From an uncultured Clostridia bacterium (GTDB lineage Bacteria > Bacillota_A > Clostridia > Peptostreptococcales > Anaerovoracaceae), in the NCBI GenBank assembly GCA_945873875.1, contig CAMCER010000037.1, positions 1 to 7,133 of the forward strand: a stretch of 7,133 bases of DNA. The letters are read 5' to 3'. Every line of letters begins with the position of its first letter. The first letter of the stretch is position 1. A program made the position numbers and the translations under genes. Under the pieces are notes generated by a model. That model did not search any database, was not told where the DNA came from, and saw only the letters and a program-made list of their open reading frames with translations. Shown in pieces: positions 1 through 6,133 of this stretch.

Positions 1-167
1 GGCGCAACCTTTTTCAACGTTGCTTTATCCAGTGAGTCCCCGGCAGCCGCCTGCGCCGCTGCCTGACGTTCCCGCCGTTTAGGTGCGAAAAAGAATTTAT
101 CCACGCACCATAAAATGCCCGTCACCAGTGTGGCAATCACCAGAATCAGGGCAAACATATTCGCCAT
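1..167 (-). CDS. lepB: Signal peptidase I, N-terminal fragment (E. coli type; foreign to the rest of the window)
   Basis: The minus strand from 167 to the window edge encodes 55 residues starting MANMFALILV and continuing through FFFAPKRRERQAAAQ. I recognise this as the N-terminus of E. coli LepB, the membrane protease that removes signal peptides from exported proteins. Residues 4-22 form the first transmembrane anchor, followed by the basic cytoplasmic loop. The catalytic Ser/Lys part lies beyond the window, so the gene is cut by the edge. An AGGAG site at 173-177 lies 5 bases before the ATG. The stop of lepA is 15 bases upstream, as in the enterobacterial lepA-lepB operon. The match is from memory, not from a search, but it appears residue for residue. 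It belongs to a different organism from the clostridial genes that follow. Confidence 0.95.
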   Translation of the reverse strand, partial: MANMFALILVIATLVTGILWCVDKFFFAPKRRERQAAAQAAAGDSLDKATLKKVA

Positions 168-182
168 GCCAACTCCTAAGGG

Positions 183-296
183 TTATTTGTTGTCTTTGCC
201 GACGTGCAGAATGGCGAGGAACGCTTCCTGCGGCAGCTCGACGTTACCGATCTGCTTCATGCGTTTCTTACCTTCTTTCTGCTTCTGCAGCAGCTT
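183..296 (-). CDS. lepA: Elongation factor 4 (LepA), last 37 residues only (E. coli type)
   Basis: Reading leftwards from 296 to the TAA at 183-185 gives [15 protein letters not shown], then [11 protein letters not shown], ending HVGKDNK. This is the conserved C-terminal tail of LepA/EF4, the ribosome-associated GTPase, in its E. coli form. All GTPase and core domains are absent. Immediately upstream (297-302) the frame gives Arg-Leu where LepA should have Lys-Lys, so homology ends there and clostridial S1 sequence takes over in another frame. This is a fragment created by a join, not a gene decayed in place, because it still sits in perfect order before lepB. Confidence 0.93.
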   Translation of the reverse strand, partial: KLLQKQKEGKKRMKQIGNVELPQEAFLAILHVGKDNK

Positions 297-2238
297 TCTT
301 AGCTTCTTCTGCAGCTGCTTCTTCAGCCGGATCTACAGTCTCTTTGATACTGAGGCTGATCCTCTTTCTGTCAGCATCGATATCAAGGATCTTAGCATCT
401 ACCATCTGGCCTACTGTCAGTTCGTTGTTGATATCTGAAACTCTCTTATGAGCAACTTCAGAAATGTGTACCAGTCCGTCAAGTCCCGGTTCCAGTTCAA
501 CGAATGCACCGTATTCCTTGATCTGAACGATCTTACCTTTTACGACCTGACCAATCTCATAGTTGTCATTGATAACGCTCCATGGTTCAGGCTGGTTCTG
601 CTTGAGACCAAGTGAGATCTTTCCTTTTTCACGATTCATGGAAAGCACTTTCACGTCGATCTCCTGACCGATGCTCAAAACTTCCTTAGGATGCTTGAGC
701 TTGCCCCATGAGATCTCTGAAATATGAAGCAGTCCGTCGATGCCTCCGATGTTTACGAATGCGCCGTAATCTGTGAATCTCATTACAGTTCCCCTTACGA
801 CATCGTCTACATGGATGCGCTCCCAGATCTCCTCGATCCTCTTTTCTCTTTCAGCATTGAGTACCATCTTATGTGAGAATACAGCCTTGCCTCTTCTCTG
901 ATCTACTCTGGAAACTTTTACTTCAAGAGTCTGGCCTATGAATTCTGAAGGGTCTTCCACATATCTGTCAGAAAGCTGTGACAGTGGGATAAATCCTGAA
1001 ACTTCTTTATAGGTCGCGATAACGCCGCCGTTGACTACTCTTACAACAGTAGCTTCGATAGTTTCTTTATCTTCAAAAGCACTGCTTATCTCATTCCAGT
1101 GCTCGCTCACTTCAAGCTTTTTCTTCGAAAGCAGAATACTTCCCTCACCATCATCAGTCTTGATGACTTTAGCCTGGATCGGGTCGCCTTCGTTATAAAG
1201 ATCAGTCAGCTTCTGGTCTCCTTCCAGTGAAATTTCAGCAAGAGGGATTATGCCGTCCTTCTTGCAGCCGAGATTTACGATGATCTCATCGTCTGTCACC
1301 TGGTGGATCTTCCCTTCCACAATGTCACCACCGCGTGGCAGTCTCAGTGATTTTTCAATGTCTTCCATAAAGTCAGCCATTGAAAGTTCTTCGTTGTTGT
1401 TAGTGATGTTGTCACTCATATCAGAAATAACCTCCTTAATTATGCATTCAGGCGTTGACGCGCCTGCCGCAACACCTATTTTATTACATAAAATCAGTTC
1501 TTTCAATGGTAAATCCTGTTTATTTTCAACAAAAAACGAATTGCTGCAGTTTTTTGCCGCGATGTCGTAGAGCTTCCTGGAATTTGAACTGCCGCGGTCT
1601 CCGATTATCACCATGGCATCCACCTGTTTTGAAAGTTTACGGCAGCTCTCCTGCCGCTCTCCTGTAGCGTTGCAGATGGTATTGTTCACCTCTGTTTTTA
1701 TCCCTCTTTCAGCTATCGCGTCAACTATCTCGCTGAACAGTTCTTTTCTGAATGTGGTCTGGGCCACCAGGAAGTAGCTGTCTTTTTCAAGGCCGCTGAC
1801 CTGGGAAGGCTCATCTATTATATCCGCGCTGTCTTCACACCATCCGTTGATGCCGATGACTTCAGGATGCTTAGCGTCTCCTATTATCAATATGTTCTTT
1901 CCTTCCCTGAAAGCCTCTTCCACCAGCCTGTGTATCTTATCGACAAAGGGACATGTGGTATCGATGACAGACAGATCTCTTTCTTCTGCCTTTCTGTAAT
2001 CCCGCTCGGGAACGCCGTGACACCTTAAGATGACCGTCGAGCCTGCCTCTGCATCATCCAGAGAGTCGATGATCTTAAGTCCCTGTTTTTCAAGTGAGTC
2101 TGTTACCTGCTTGTTATGGATGAGTGATCCGTAGGAATAGATGCGGCCGCTGCCGCCGCTTACCGCCTCACCTGCTCTTTTCAGCGCCCTTTCGACTCCG
2201 AAACAGATGCCGGTGGGATCGGCCATTATGATCTCCAT
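268..2238 (-). CDS. ispH-rpsA: Fusion: 4-hydroxy-3-methylbut-2-enyl diphosphate reductase (IspH) + ribosomal protein S1; C-terminal end uncertain
   Basis: Residues 1 to about 272 are IspH, the [4Fe-4S] enzyme that makes IPP and DMAPP in the last step of the MEP pathway. Cluster ligands C12, C96 and C189 are present, as are the substrate-binding residues H41, H74, H124, E126, T161/T162, the S217-S218-N219 group and S261. The remainder is ribosomal protein S1 with four S1 RNA-binding repeats at about 305-373, 391-458, 478-546 and 562-631, fewer than the six of E. coli. The third and fourth carry the classic YGAFV and GLLHISE/GLVHISE motifs. Such fusions are known in Clostridia. The start ATG lies 1 base after the rarA stop, and M1 fits the IspH first strand, although a GGAG also sits 6 bases before Met5. 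The Ala/Glu/Lys tail runs into the chimeric junction: the last 10 or so residues and the TAA come from, or are shared with, lepA, so the native protein may end differently. Confidence 0.95.
   Translation of the reverse strand: MEIIMADPTGICFGVERALKRAGEAVSGGSGRIYSYGSLIHNKQVTDSLEKQGLKIIDSLDDAEAGSTVILRCHGVPERDYRKAEERDLSVIDTTCPFVDKIHRLVEEAFREGKNILIIGDAKHPEVIGINGWCEDSADIIDEPSQVSGLEKDSYFLVAQTTFRKELFSEIVDAIAERGIKTEVNNTICNATGERQESCRKLSKQVDAMVIIGDRGSSNSRKLYDIAAKNCSNSFFVENKQDLPLKELILCNKIGVAAGASTPECIIKEVISDMSDNITNNNEELSMADFMEDIEKSLRLPRGGDIVEGKIHQVTDDEIIVNLGCKKDGIIPLAEISLEGDQKLTDLYNEGDPIQAKVIKTDDGEGSILLSKKKLEVSEHWNEISSAFEDKETIEATVVRVVNGGVIATYKEVSGFIPLSQLSDRYVEDPSEFIGQTLEVKVSRVDQRRGKAVFSHKMVLNAEREKRIEEIWERIHVDDVVRGTVMRFTDYGAFVNIGGIDGLLHISEISWGKLKHPKEVLSIGQEIDVKVLSMNREKGKISLGLKQNQPEPWSVINDNYEIGQVVKGKIVQIKEYGAFVELEPGLDGLVHISEVAHKRVSDINNELTVGQMVDAKILDIDADRKRISLSIKETVDPAEEAAAEEAKKAAAEAERR
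271..298. other. Chimeric junction between E. coli lepA and clostridial rpsA
   Basis: To the left the sequence is E. coli lepA-lepB; to the right it is clostridial ispH-rpsA. Within 271-298 the same bases read as LepA (KLLQKQKEG) in one frame and as the S1 tail ([10 protein letters not shown]) in another, so both parents could share this stretch. A shared run of roughly 20-27 bases is what a short-k assembler needs to join unrelated molecules. The exact breakpoint cannot be placed from sequence alone. A true horizontal insertion of a bare lepA tail is much less likely, as no mobile-element features are present. Confidence 0.85.
1417..1437 (-). promoter_or_regulatory. Strong internal ribosome binding site and ATG for a free S1 protein
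   Basis: AAGGAGGT occupies 1430-1437 on the minus strand, followed by a 10-base spacer and ATG at 1417-1419 (Met274 of the fusion). The same bases encode Lys268-Glu269-Val270, so the site is inside the open frame. It falls exactly where IspH ends and the S1 part begins. Initiation here would give a 383-residue S1 starting [10 protein letters not shown] and leading into [11 protein letters not shown], a plausible S1 N-terminus. The DUF6382-like gene in this window uses GGAGGT with the same 10-base spacer, so the geometry is normal for this genome. Use in the cell is inferred. Confidence 0.5.
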
Positions 2239-2239
2239 T

Positions 2240-3532
2240 TTACTTTTTCCCGTTCTTTTTATCTATTGCTTCAAGCTGCTCCAGATACTTTCTGAAGGAA
2301 GCCTCACTGCCGTTTTCAGTAGGTTTATAATATTTCACTCCTGCCTTATACAGACTGTCCGGCAGGTACTGCTGCGTCACATATCCTCCGTAGGAATGAG
2401 GATACTTATACCCTTCTCCAAGGCCTCTGTCTTTCGCCCCTTTATAGTGGGTGTCCTTGAGATAATCCGGCACGTCCGTTATGTTCTTTGACCGGAGATC
2501 TGATGAAGCCGCCTCTAATGCCATATACGCGGCATTAGACTTGGGGCATGATGCAAGGAGCACCACAGCCTCTGCCAGATTGATCCTGGCCTCCGGAAGG
2601 CCCACCATCAGCGCAGCCTGGACACATGATGTGACGATGCTGACCGCATGAGGATATGCCATGCCCACGTCCTCACTGGCCATGACCATGAGCCTTCTTC
2701 CAATCATCTGGATATCGCCGCCTCCTTCAAGGAGCCTGGCAAGATAATGGACTGCCGCATCCGGATCACTTCCGCGGACTGATTTCTGAAGAGCCGAGAG
2801 AAGGTTGTATTTGTCCTCTCTCCTGTCGTAGAATGTCGTCTGCCGCTGCATGGCTTCGCCTACTTTTTCTTCTGTGAGCCTGGCGCCTTCATCTAGATTG
2901 TCGACGATGAATCCCAGAGTATCTATGGCAACTCTGGCGTCTCCCGAACTCATGGATGCCAGAACAGAAAGAGCCTCTTCATCATATGCGATGTCAAGAG
3001 CCCCGAAGCCCTTTTCCCTGTCAGTAAGGGTGCGCGTCAGCAGTATCTTTATATCTTCTTCTGTGAGCGGTTTGAACTCGTAGATGTTCCTTACTCTGCT
3101 GAGTACAGCGTTGTTTATTGCGAAATACGGATTCTCCGTAGTGCTGCCGATGAAATATATGACGCCTTCTTCAAGAGCTTTGAGAAGTGAATCCTGCTGG
3201 AGTTTGTTCCAGCGGTGGAACTCGTCCACGTAAAGATATGTGCTCTCCTTCTGGAGCCCGTAGAACCTGTCCTTGGCATTATCTATGACCTGCTTCAGTT
3301 CTTTGGTCCCTGTGGTAGAGGCATTTATCTCCATGAACCCTGCATCCATCTCTTTTGCGACTATACGCGCTAAAGTAGTCTTTCCGGTCCCTGAAGGGCC
3401 GAAGAAGATAGCTGAATCAAAGGTCCTGTTTTTTATGGCGTTGTACATGAGAGACCCTTTATAGAGAAAGTGTCTCTGCCCGACGAATCCGTCAAGGCTG
3501 TCTGGTCTCATCCTGGTCGATAGAGGTATCAT
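2240..3532 (-). CDS. rarA: Replication-associated recombination protein A (RarA/MgsA, AAA+ ATPase)
   Basis: A 430-residue member of the RarA/MgsA/WRNIP1 family, AAA+ proteins related to clamp loaders that act at stalled replication forks. The N-terminus PLSTRMRPDSLDGFVGQ is the family signature. Walker A is GPSGTGKT (45-52), Walker B with DEFH at 103-106 (often DEIH in relatives), sensor 1 region GSTTENP (129-135), and sensor 2 GDAR (197-200). The C-terminal tetramerisation half includes SVRGSDPDAA (251-260), RRLMVMASEDVG (279-290) and GEGYKYPHSYGGYV (372-385). The length is normal. The start is fixed by the family signature and by AGGAG 7 bases upstream, both inside the preceding DUF308 gene, giving a 41-base overlap. 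The stop is 1 base before ispH, so coupled translation with the fusion gene is likely. Confidence 0.96.
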   Translation of the reverse strand: MIPLSTRMRPDSLDGFVGQRHFLYKGSLMYNAIKNRTFDSAIFFGPSGTGKTTLARIVAKEMDAGFMEINASTTGTKELKQVIDNAKDRFYGLQKESTYLYVDEFHRWNKLQQDSLLKALEEGVIYFIGSTTENPYFAINNAVLSRVRNIYEFKPLTEEDIKILLTRTLTDREKGFGALDIAYDEEALSVLASMSSGDARVAIDTLGFIVDNLDEGARLTEEKVGEAMQRQTTFYDRREDKYNLLSALQKSVRGSDPDAAVHYLARLLEGGGDIQMIGRRLMVMASEDVGMAYPHAVSIVTSCVQAALMVGLPEARINLAEAVVLLASCPKSNAAYMALEAASSDLRSKNITDVPDYLKDTHYKGAKDRGLGEGYKYPHSYGGYVTQQYLPDSLYKAGVKYYKPTENGSEASFRKYLEQLEAIDKKNGKK

Positions 3533-4082
3533 TCATCTGCTCCTGTATCTCATAGTCTCTCAGATATCCTGCCGATATCACTATCATAATACCTGCACAA
3601 AGCAGATATATCCCTGTGAATACCACAAGGATCGAGATCATTTCCAGTGAGAAGTAGATCATAAGGATACCGAAAATGATATGAATGATACCAAACAGTA
3701 TAGTCAGACCGACAGGAAGTCCCTGTTTCCTTCGCTCATTGGCTATAACGAACCTGTCGAAACCTGCAAAGAAAGCGAATACGCCTATCACAAGTCCCAC
3801 TAAAGTGGTGGCGGCCTGGTTATCTATAAGCAGGAATATGCCTATACCTACCATGATCACGCTGAGTATCACCCTCAGCACCTTGCTTCCCCTGCCTTCT
3901 TCAGGACTCATGCGCAAAGCCTGTATCAGCCTTATTACTCCTATGGCAAGTATTCCTATACCGACGATCATCGCCAGTATCTCAGCCACCTGCTTGCTGA
4001 AAAGCAGGAAAAGCACGCCAACGACTATGGTTATAAGGCCGGCGAACAGGCCGAATCTTCTTAAAGCTTTAAAATAATTCAT
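3492..4082 (-). CDS. DUF308/HdeD-like six-helix membrane protein
   Basis: A 196-residue integral membrane protein with six hydrophobic segments at about 11-29, 33-55, 68-86, 92-113, 123-143 and 147-170. It shows the Gly-rich repeated pattern of the DUF308 (HdeD-type) family, for example VGIGILAIGVIRLIQA and FGIIHIIFGILMIYFS. Between segments are short basic loops (RGSKVLR, NERRKQG); the tail after 171 is polar and acidic. HdeD in E. coli is linked to acid resistance, but for most members the role is unknown and no function is claimed. The ATG at 4080-4082 with AAGGGA 6 bases upstream is preferred over a TTG seven codons earlier, which would overlap the preceding small gene. It ends 41 bases inside rarA, and the pair sits in one operon with ispH-rpsA. 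Confidence 0.88.
   Translation of the reverse strand: MNYFKALRRFGLFAGLITIVVGVLFLLFSKQVAEILAMIVGIGILAIGVIRLIQALRMSPEEGRGSKVLRVILSVIMVGIGIFLLIDNQAATTLVGLVIGVFAFFAGFDRFVIANERRKQGLPVGLTILFGIIHIIFGILMIYFSLEMISILVVFTGIYLLCAGIMIVISAGYLRDYEIQEQMNDTSIDQDETRQP
3540..3544 (-). promoter_or_regulatory. Ribosome binding site of rarA, buried in the DUF308 coding sequence
   Basis: AGGAG lies 7 bases before the rarA ATG (3530-3532). It is inside the last codons of the DUF308 gene, which runs on to 3492. It supports the upstream ATG over Met8 and so makes the 41-base gene overlap real. Confidence 0.75.
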
Positions 4083-4099
4083 AACATATCCCTTTCTTA

Positions 4100-4270
4100 T
4101 CAATCTTCAAATTCCAGATCGTATTCATACGCATCAGTGCTGCCCTTATCGATGAATTTTTTTATGATGTAATAAGATAAAGTCAGATCCACAGCATAAC
4201 ATACTGCGTGGACTGCCGTTACGAATTTGATATGCTTTTTCATATTCCAGTTCTGGAAAGGTTTTTTCAT
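4100..4270 (-). CDS. Small hypothetical protein, 56 residues, one likely membrane segment
   Basis: An ATG at 4268-4270 is preceded by GGGGG with a 7-base spacer (4278-4282), the same layout as the secreted-protein gene further right. The frame encodes 56 residues and stops with TGA at 4100-4102. The protein starts MKKPFQNWNMKKHIK, has a largely hydrophobic stretch at about 17-36 (FVTAVHAVCYAVDLTLSYYI), then a KK pair, and ends in an acidic tail (YEYDLEFED). The basic start and acidic end suggest a single-pass membrane peptide with the N-terminus inside. It stops 17 bases before the DUF308 start and would be the first gene of the DUF308-rarA-ispH operon. I do not recognise a family. It is real on the basis of its ribosome site and position, though its shortness leaves doubt. 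Confidence 0.65.
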   Translation of the reverse strand: MKKPFQNWNMKKHIKFVTAVHAVCYAVDLTLSYYIIKKFIDKGSTDAYEYDLEFED

Positions 4271-4303
4271 TTTTCTTCCCCCTTTTCCTCAAAATATCAC
4301 GTA

Positions 4304-4332
4304 TGTATATTTTACAACATGCGGGGTGAAAA
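4304..4332 (-). promoter_or_regulatory. Candidate sigma-A-type promoter for the small protein-DUF308-rarA-ispH operon
   Basis: TTTTCA (4327-4332) and TATACA (4304-4309) are separated by 17 bases on the minus strand, each matching the consensus at 4 of 6 positions. It lies about 34 bases upstream of the 56-residue gene, in the A/T-rich part of the only substantial intergenic gap. The -35 box overlaps the T-run of the putative terminator. The hexamers are imperfect, so this is a position-based candidate. Confidence 0.4.
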
Positions 4333-4410
4333 ATAAAGCGGGAGGAAAACCGAGCCCGGCGCCGGATGCGCCAGATGAGGCGCCCGGACGCGAAGGTATC
4401 CCTTCCCGCT
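4329..4410 (-). terminator. GC-rich nested hairpin followed by a T-run, probable Rho-independent terminator
   Basis: On the minus strand AGCGGGA-AGG (4401-4410) can pair with CCTCCCGCT (4337-4345), and the right arm is followed directly by TTATTTTT. The roughly 55-base interior can itself fold: GAAGG-GATA-CCTTC, GCGCC-TCATCT-GGCGC and the palindrome CCGGCGCCGG. It starts about 30 bases after the stop of the 68-residue gene, so it most simply ends the Tad-like unit. The large interior is unusual for a plain terminator, so a structured leader or attenuator of the following operon is the alternative. The short hairpins partly compete with the closing stem. Confidence 0.5.
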
Positions 4411-4439
4411 CCCATGATGGATATCTTTATTGATCTTCT

Positions 4440-4646
4440 TTATTCTTTTTCGTCCTTTTCCCGACCGGTCTTCCTGCTGTGATCCGCCGCGATGATACAC
4501 ACTGCCGGTATCATGAACCCGATGACTGCCCCCATAGCGAAAATGCTGTCAGCAGCTCCTGCAAGGGCGCATGCTGCATTCGCCCCTGCAAAAGATGTCG
4601 CTGCCGATATAAGGAGGGTAGTAAAAACAAACATGCCAGTTTTCAT
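4440..4646 (-). CDS. Small hypothetical membrane protein, 68 residues, two membrane segments
   Basis: A 68-residue protein starting MKTGMFVFTTLLIS. Two hydrophobic, Ala/Gly-rich segments at about 4-30 and 34-54 are joined by a short turn with a single Asp, and the last 14 residues are strongly charged (HSRKTGREKDEKE). This suggests a helical hairpin with both ends in the cytoplasm; a signal peptide at the first segment is the alternative. GGAG at 4654-4657 lies 7 bases before the ATG, a good ribosome site. It follows the broken secreted-protein gene by 68 bases on the same strand and precedes the putative terminator. I recognise no family. Confidence 0.65.
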   Translation of the reverse strand: MKTGMFVFTTLLISAATSFAGANAACALAGAADSIFAMGAVIGFMIPAVCIIAADHSRKTGREKDEKE

Positions 4647-4714
4647 TTCTTTTCTCCATTAAACTTGCACGGATCACAGGTCATGCCTGAGACCGCATCT
4701 CTTCTTATTTCTTT

Positions 4715-5575
4715 TTATTTTCTCGCACGGATATATGCTTCATCCAGATACTTCGTGCTGACTGCCGGCTTGAATGATATGGACGCGCCTCCGCCGAATG
4801 ACACAGACGGGTTTATCCCCAGTACTGAGTGTCCGTAATTAGACGCAAGGCCTGCAGTATTGATCTTCCCGTCAGCTATCCACAGAGTCTTCAGCACGCC
4901 GTCAGTACATTTCCATTTATACCCTATCCCGGGGAGCCTTTCCTTTCCCAGATAGAACCTTGAAAATACACCCTTGCCTGAATTCCTGGTCTTCACGGCC
5001 GGCTCAATGACCTTCTTGGGCAGTTCCCTTTTCCCGACCAGGTGATACACTGCGCGGCAGCTGGCTGCTTCCTTGACAAAACCCGCGCTTGTGGTCACTC
5101 CGAAAATGTCTTTAAAAAGACAAACCGGCTGGTTTATCCATTACCCCTTAGCTACTGTCACACAGTAAGTTAACCAGTACAATTTCGAGCCGAGCCACGC
5201 CCTGACTGTTTTAGATACGAAATCTCTGTAGCCTATGCTGTAGCGTACTTTTCCGGTCAGTCCTGCCGGATCCAGCTTTCTCAGCTGTTTTATCTGACTG
5301 TCCGTGTATCCTTTTTTTCTGAGCCACCTGTCACTTTTGACTTTGAGCCCTTTTATTATCTCTTTTTCAGTTATATTCCTGCTGCTGCTTTTTACAGCTT
5401 CACTGCTTCCTGTTTTGCTGAAGGAATCATGCGCTTCCTTCATGAACTGCGCATAAGTCATCCCGTCTTCCTTCGCACTGCTGTCCGCCCCGAAGCACGT
5501 CTGTGCCAGGCAGATGTTTGCCAGCAGCGCTGCCGTCACCATAAGGAAAACAGAAAGCCTCCCTCTTTTATTCAT
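4715..5575 (-). pseudogene. Secreted protein of unknown function, interrupted by one in-frame TAA
   Basis: The ATG at 5573-5575, with GGGGG 7 bases upstream, opens a 144-residue frame beginning with a clear signal peptide: basic MNKRGR, hydrophobic LSVFLMVTAALLANICLA, and a likely cut near CFGA/DS. It stops at TAA (5141-5143). The same frame then runs open for another 141 codons, from WINQPVCLFKDIFG to the TAA at 4715-4717. The second half contains no ATG; its only candidate start is a GTG at 5096-5098 with no properly spaced ribosome site. One 286-position gene with a nonsense codon at position 145 is therefore the best reading. The mature part has Lys/Ser-rich segments and a Gly-rich patch (SFGGGASISF) near the end. 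Alternatives are a sequencing error, readthrough, or a truncated but functional 144-residue product. I recognise no family. Confidence 0.7.
5108..5135 (-). repeat. Two adjoining small hairpins just after the in-frame TAA
   Basis: On the minus strand, five bases after the TAA, AAACC-AGCC-GGTTT is followed without a gap by GTCTT-TTTA-AAGAC. Each is a 5-base-pair stem with a 4-base loop. They are weak and could be chance, but their place directly behind the interrupting stop is worth recording. No long T-run follows, so this is not a standard terminator. Confidence 0.35.
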
Positions 5576-5601
5576 ATAGCATCCCCCTTTTATCTCCTCT
5601 T

Positions 5602-6129
5602 TCAGATACCGCAGATCCTGAGTTCTCTCTTCATGCCTGAGATCAGGTCTGTCATGTCCTGCGGCGTGTAATTCATAAGCTGCAGACATTCCTGCATCCT
5701 GATGAAGTATCCTCTCATATCAGACGGGGCCTTTTCTTTCATCTCCCTGATGAAGCCTCCCGCATTGTTCCTTATGCCGCGGGCTCCCTCTCTGACAGGC
5801 AGATAGGCTATCTTCACCTTTCCGGCAGCCTCATCGTAAAAGACTGTCTCGCCTGTAAGGGTTATCCTGTCAGGTTCAATATAGTATTCGCCTGATGCAG
5901 AAAGGACCTGAAACACACCTTCCATTATGTCCAGAAGTTTGCCTATATCCGGCTCTTTCATCTCTCCTGCTGCCGCGTATCCGCTGCAGTCATACATCAC
6001 GTGCACCTTCTGACCCAGTTCTATGAATCTTACTGGCATGAAAAAACTGCAAAGGCCTGCTGCCAGTATCTCTTTTTCAAATCCGTAAAGCCTTCCCTTT
6101 TCAAGAAAAAGCTTATGATCTTCTGTCAT
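5602..6129 (-). CDS. DUF6382-like protein, associated with clostridial Tad-type pilus clusters
   Basis: A 175-residue soluble protein resembling the DUF6382 domain: an N-terminal region up to MYDCSGY (about 45-51), a helical middle (LLDIMEGVFQVLSASGEYYI, 65-84), then EPDRITLTGETVFYDE and KVKIAYLPV (85-112), matching the family pattern of a predicted strand followed by a hydrophobic xYLPx motif. In many relatives this domain precedes an FHA domain; here the chain ends without one. The ATG at 6127-6129 is chosen over one 19 codons earlier because GGAGGT at 6140-6145 sits 10 bases before it and the TadE-like gene ends only 4 bases upstream. Function is unknown; the context suggests a cytoplasmic role in pilus assembly or its control. 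Family assignment is from memory. Confidence 0.7.
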   Translation of the reverse strand: MTEDHKLFLEKGRLYGFEKEILAAGLCSFFMPVRFIELGQKVHVMYDCSGYAAAGEMKEPDIGKLLDIMEGVFQVLSASGEYYIEPDRITLTGETVFYDEAAGKVKIAYLPVREGARGIRNNAGGFIREMKEKAPSDMRGYFIRMQECLQLMNYTPQDMTDLISGMKRELRICGI

Positions 6130-6133
6130 TCTT

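Noticed and set aside
1..298. Horizontal transfer of lepA-lepB into a Clostridium
   Set aside because: Only a bare LepA tail is present, no mobile element or repeat is seen, and the join lies in a stretch shared by both genes; an artefact is simpler.
83..451. Plus-strand open frames across the left end
   Set aside because: They are antisense to lepB, lepA and the S1 tail and cross the chimeric junction; no ribosome site and no recognisable protein.
4146..4415. Minus-strand 89-codon frame over the intergenic gap
   Set aside because: It runs through the hairpin region and overlaps the better-supported 56-residue gene in another frame; Arg-rich composition typical of GC-rich non-coding sequence.
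4643..4684. A 13-codon frame (MTCDPCKFNGEKK) whose TGA overlaps the ATG of the 68-residue gene
   Set aside because: The ATGA overlap and CxxC are suggestive of a leader peptide, but there is no well-placed ribosome site and the length is within chance.
4479..4838. Plus-strand 119-codon frame
   Set aside because: Antisense to the 68-residue gene and the end of the secreted-protein gene; no start signals, and Cys/Arg-rich shadow composition.
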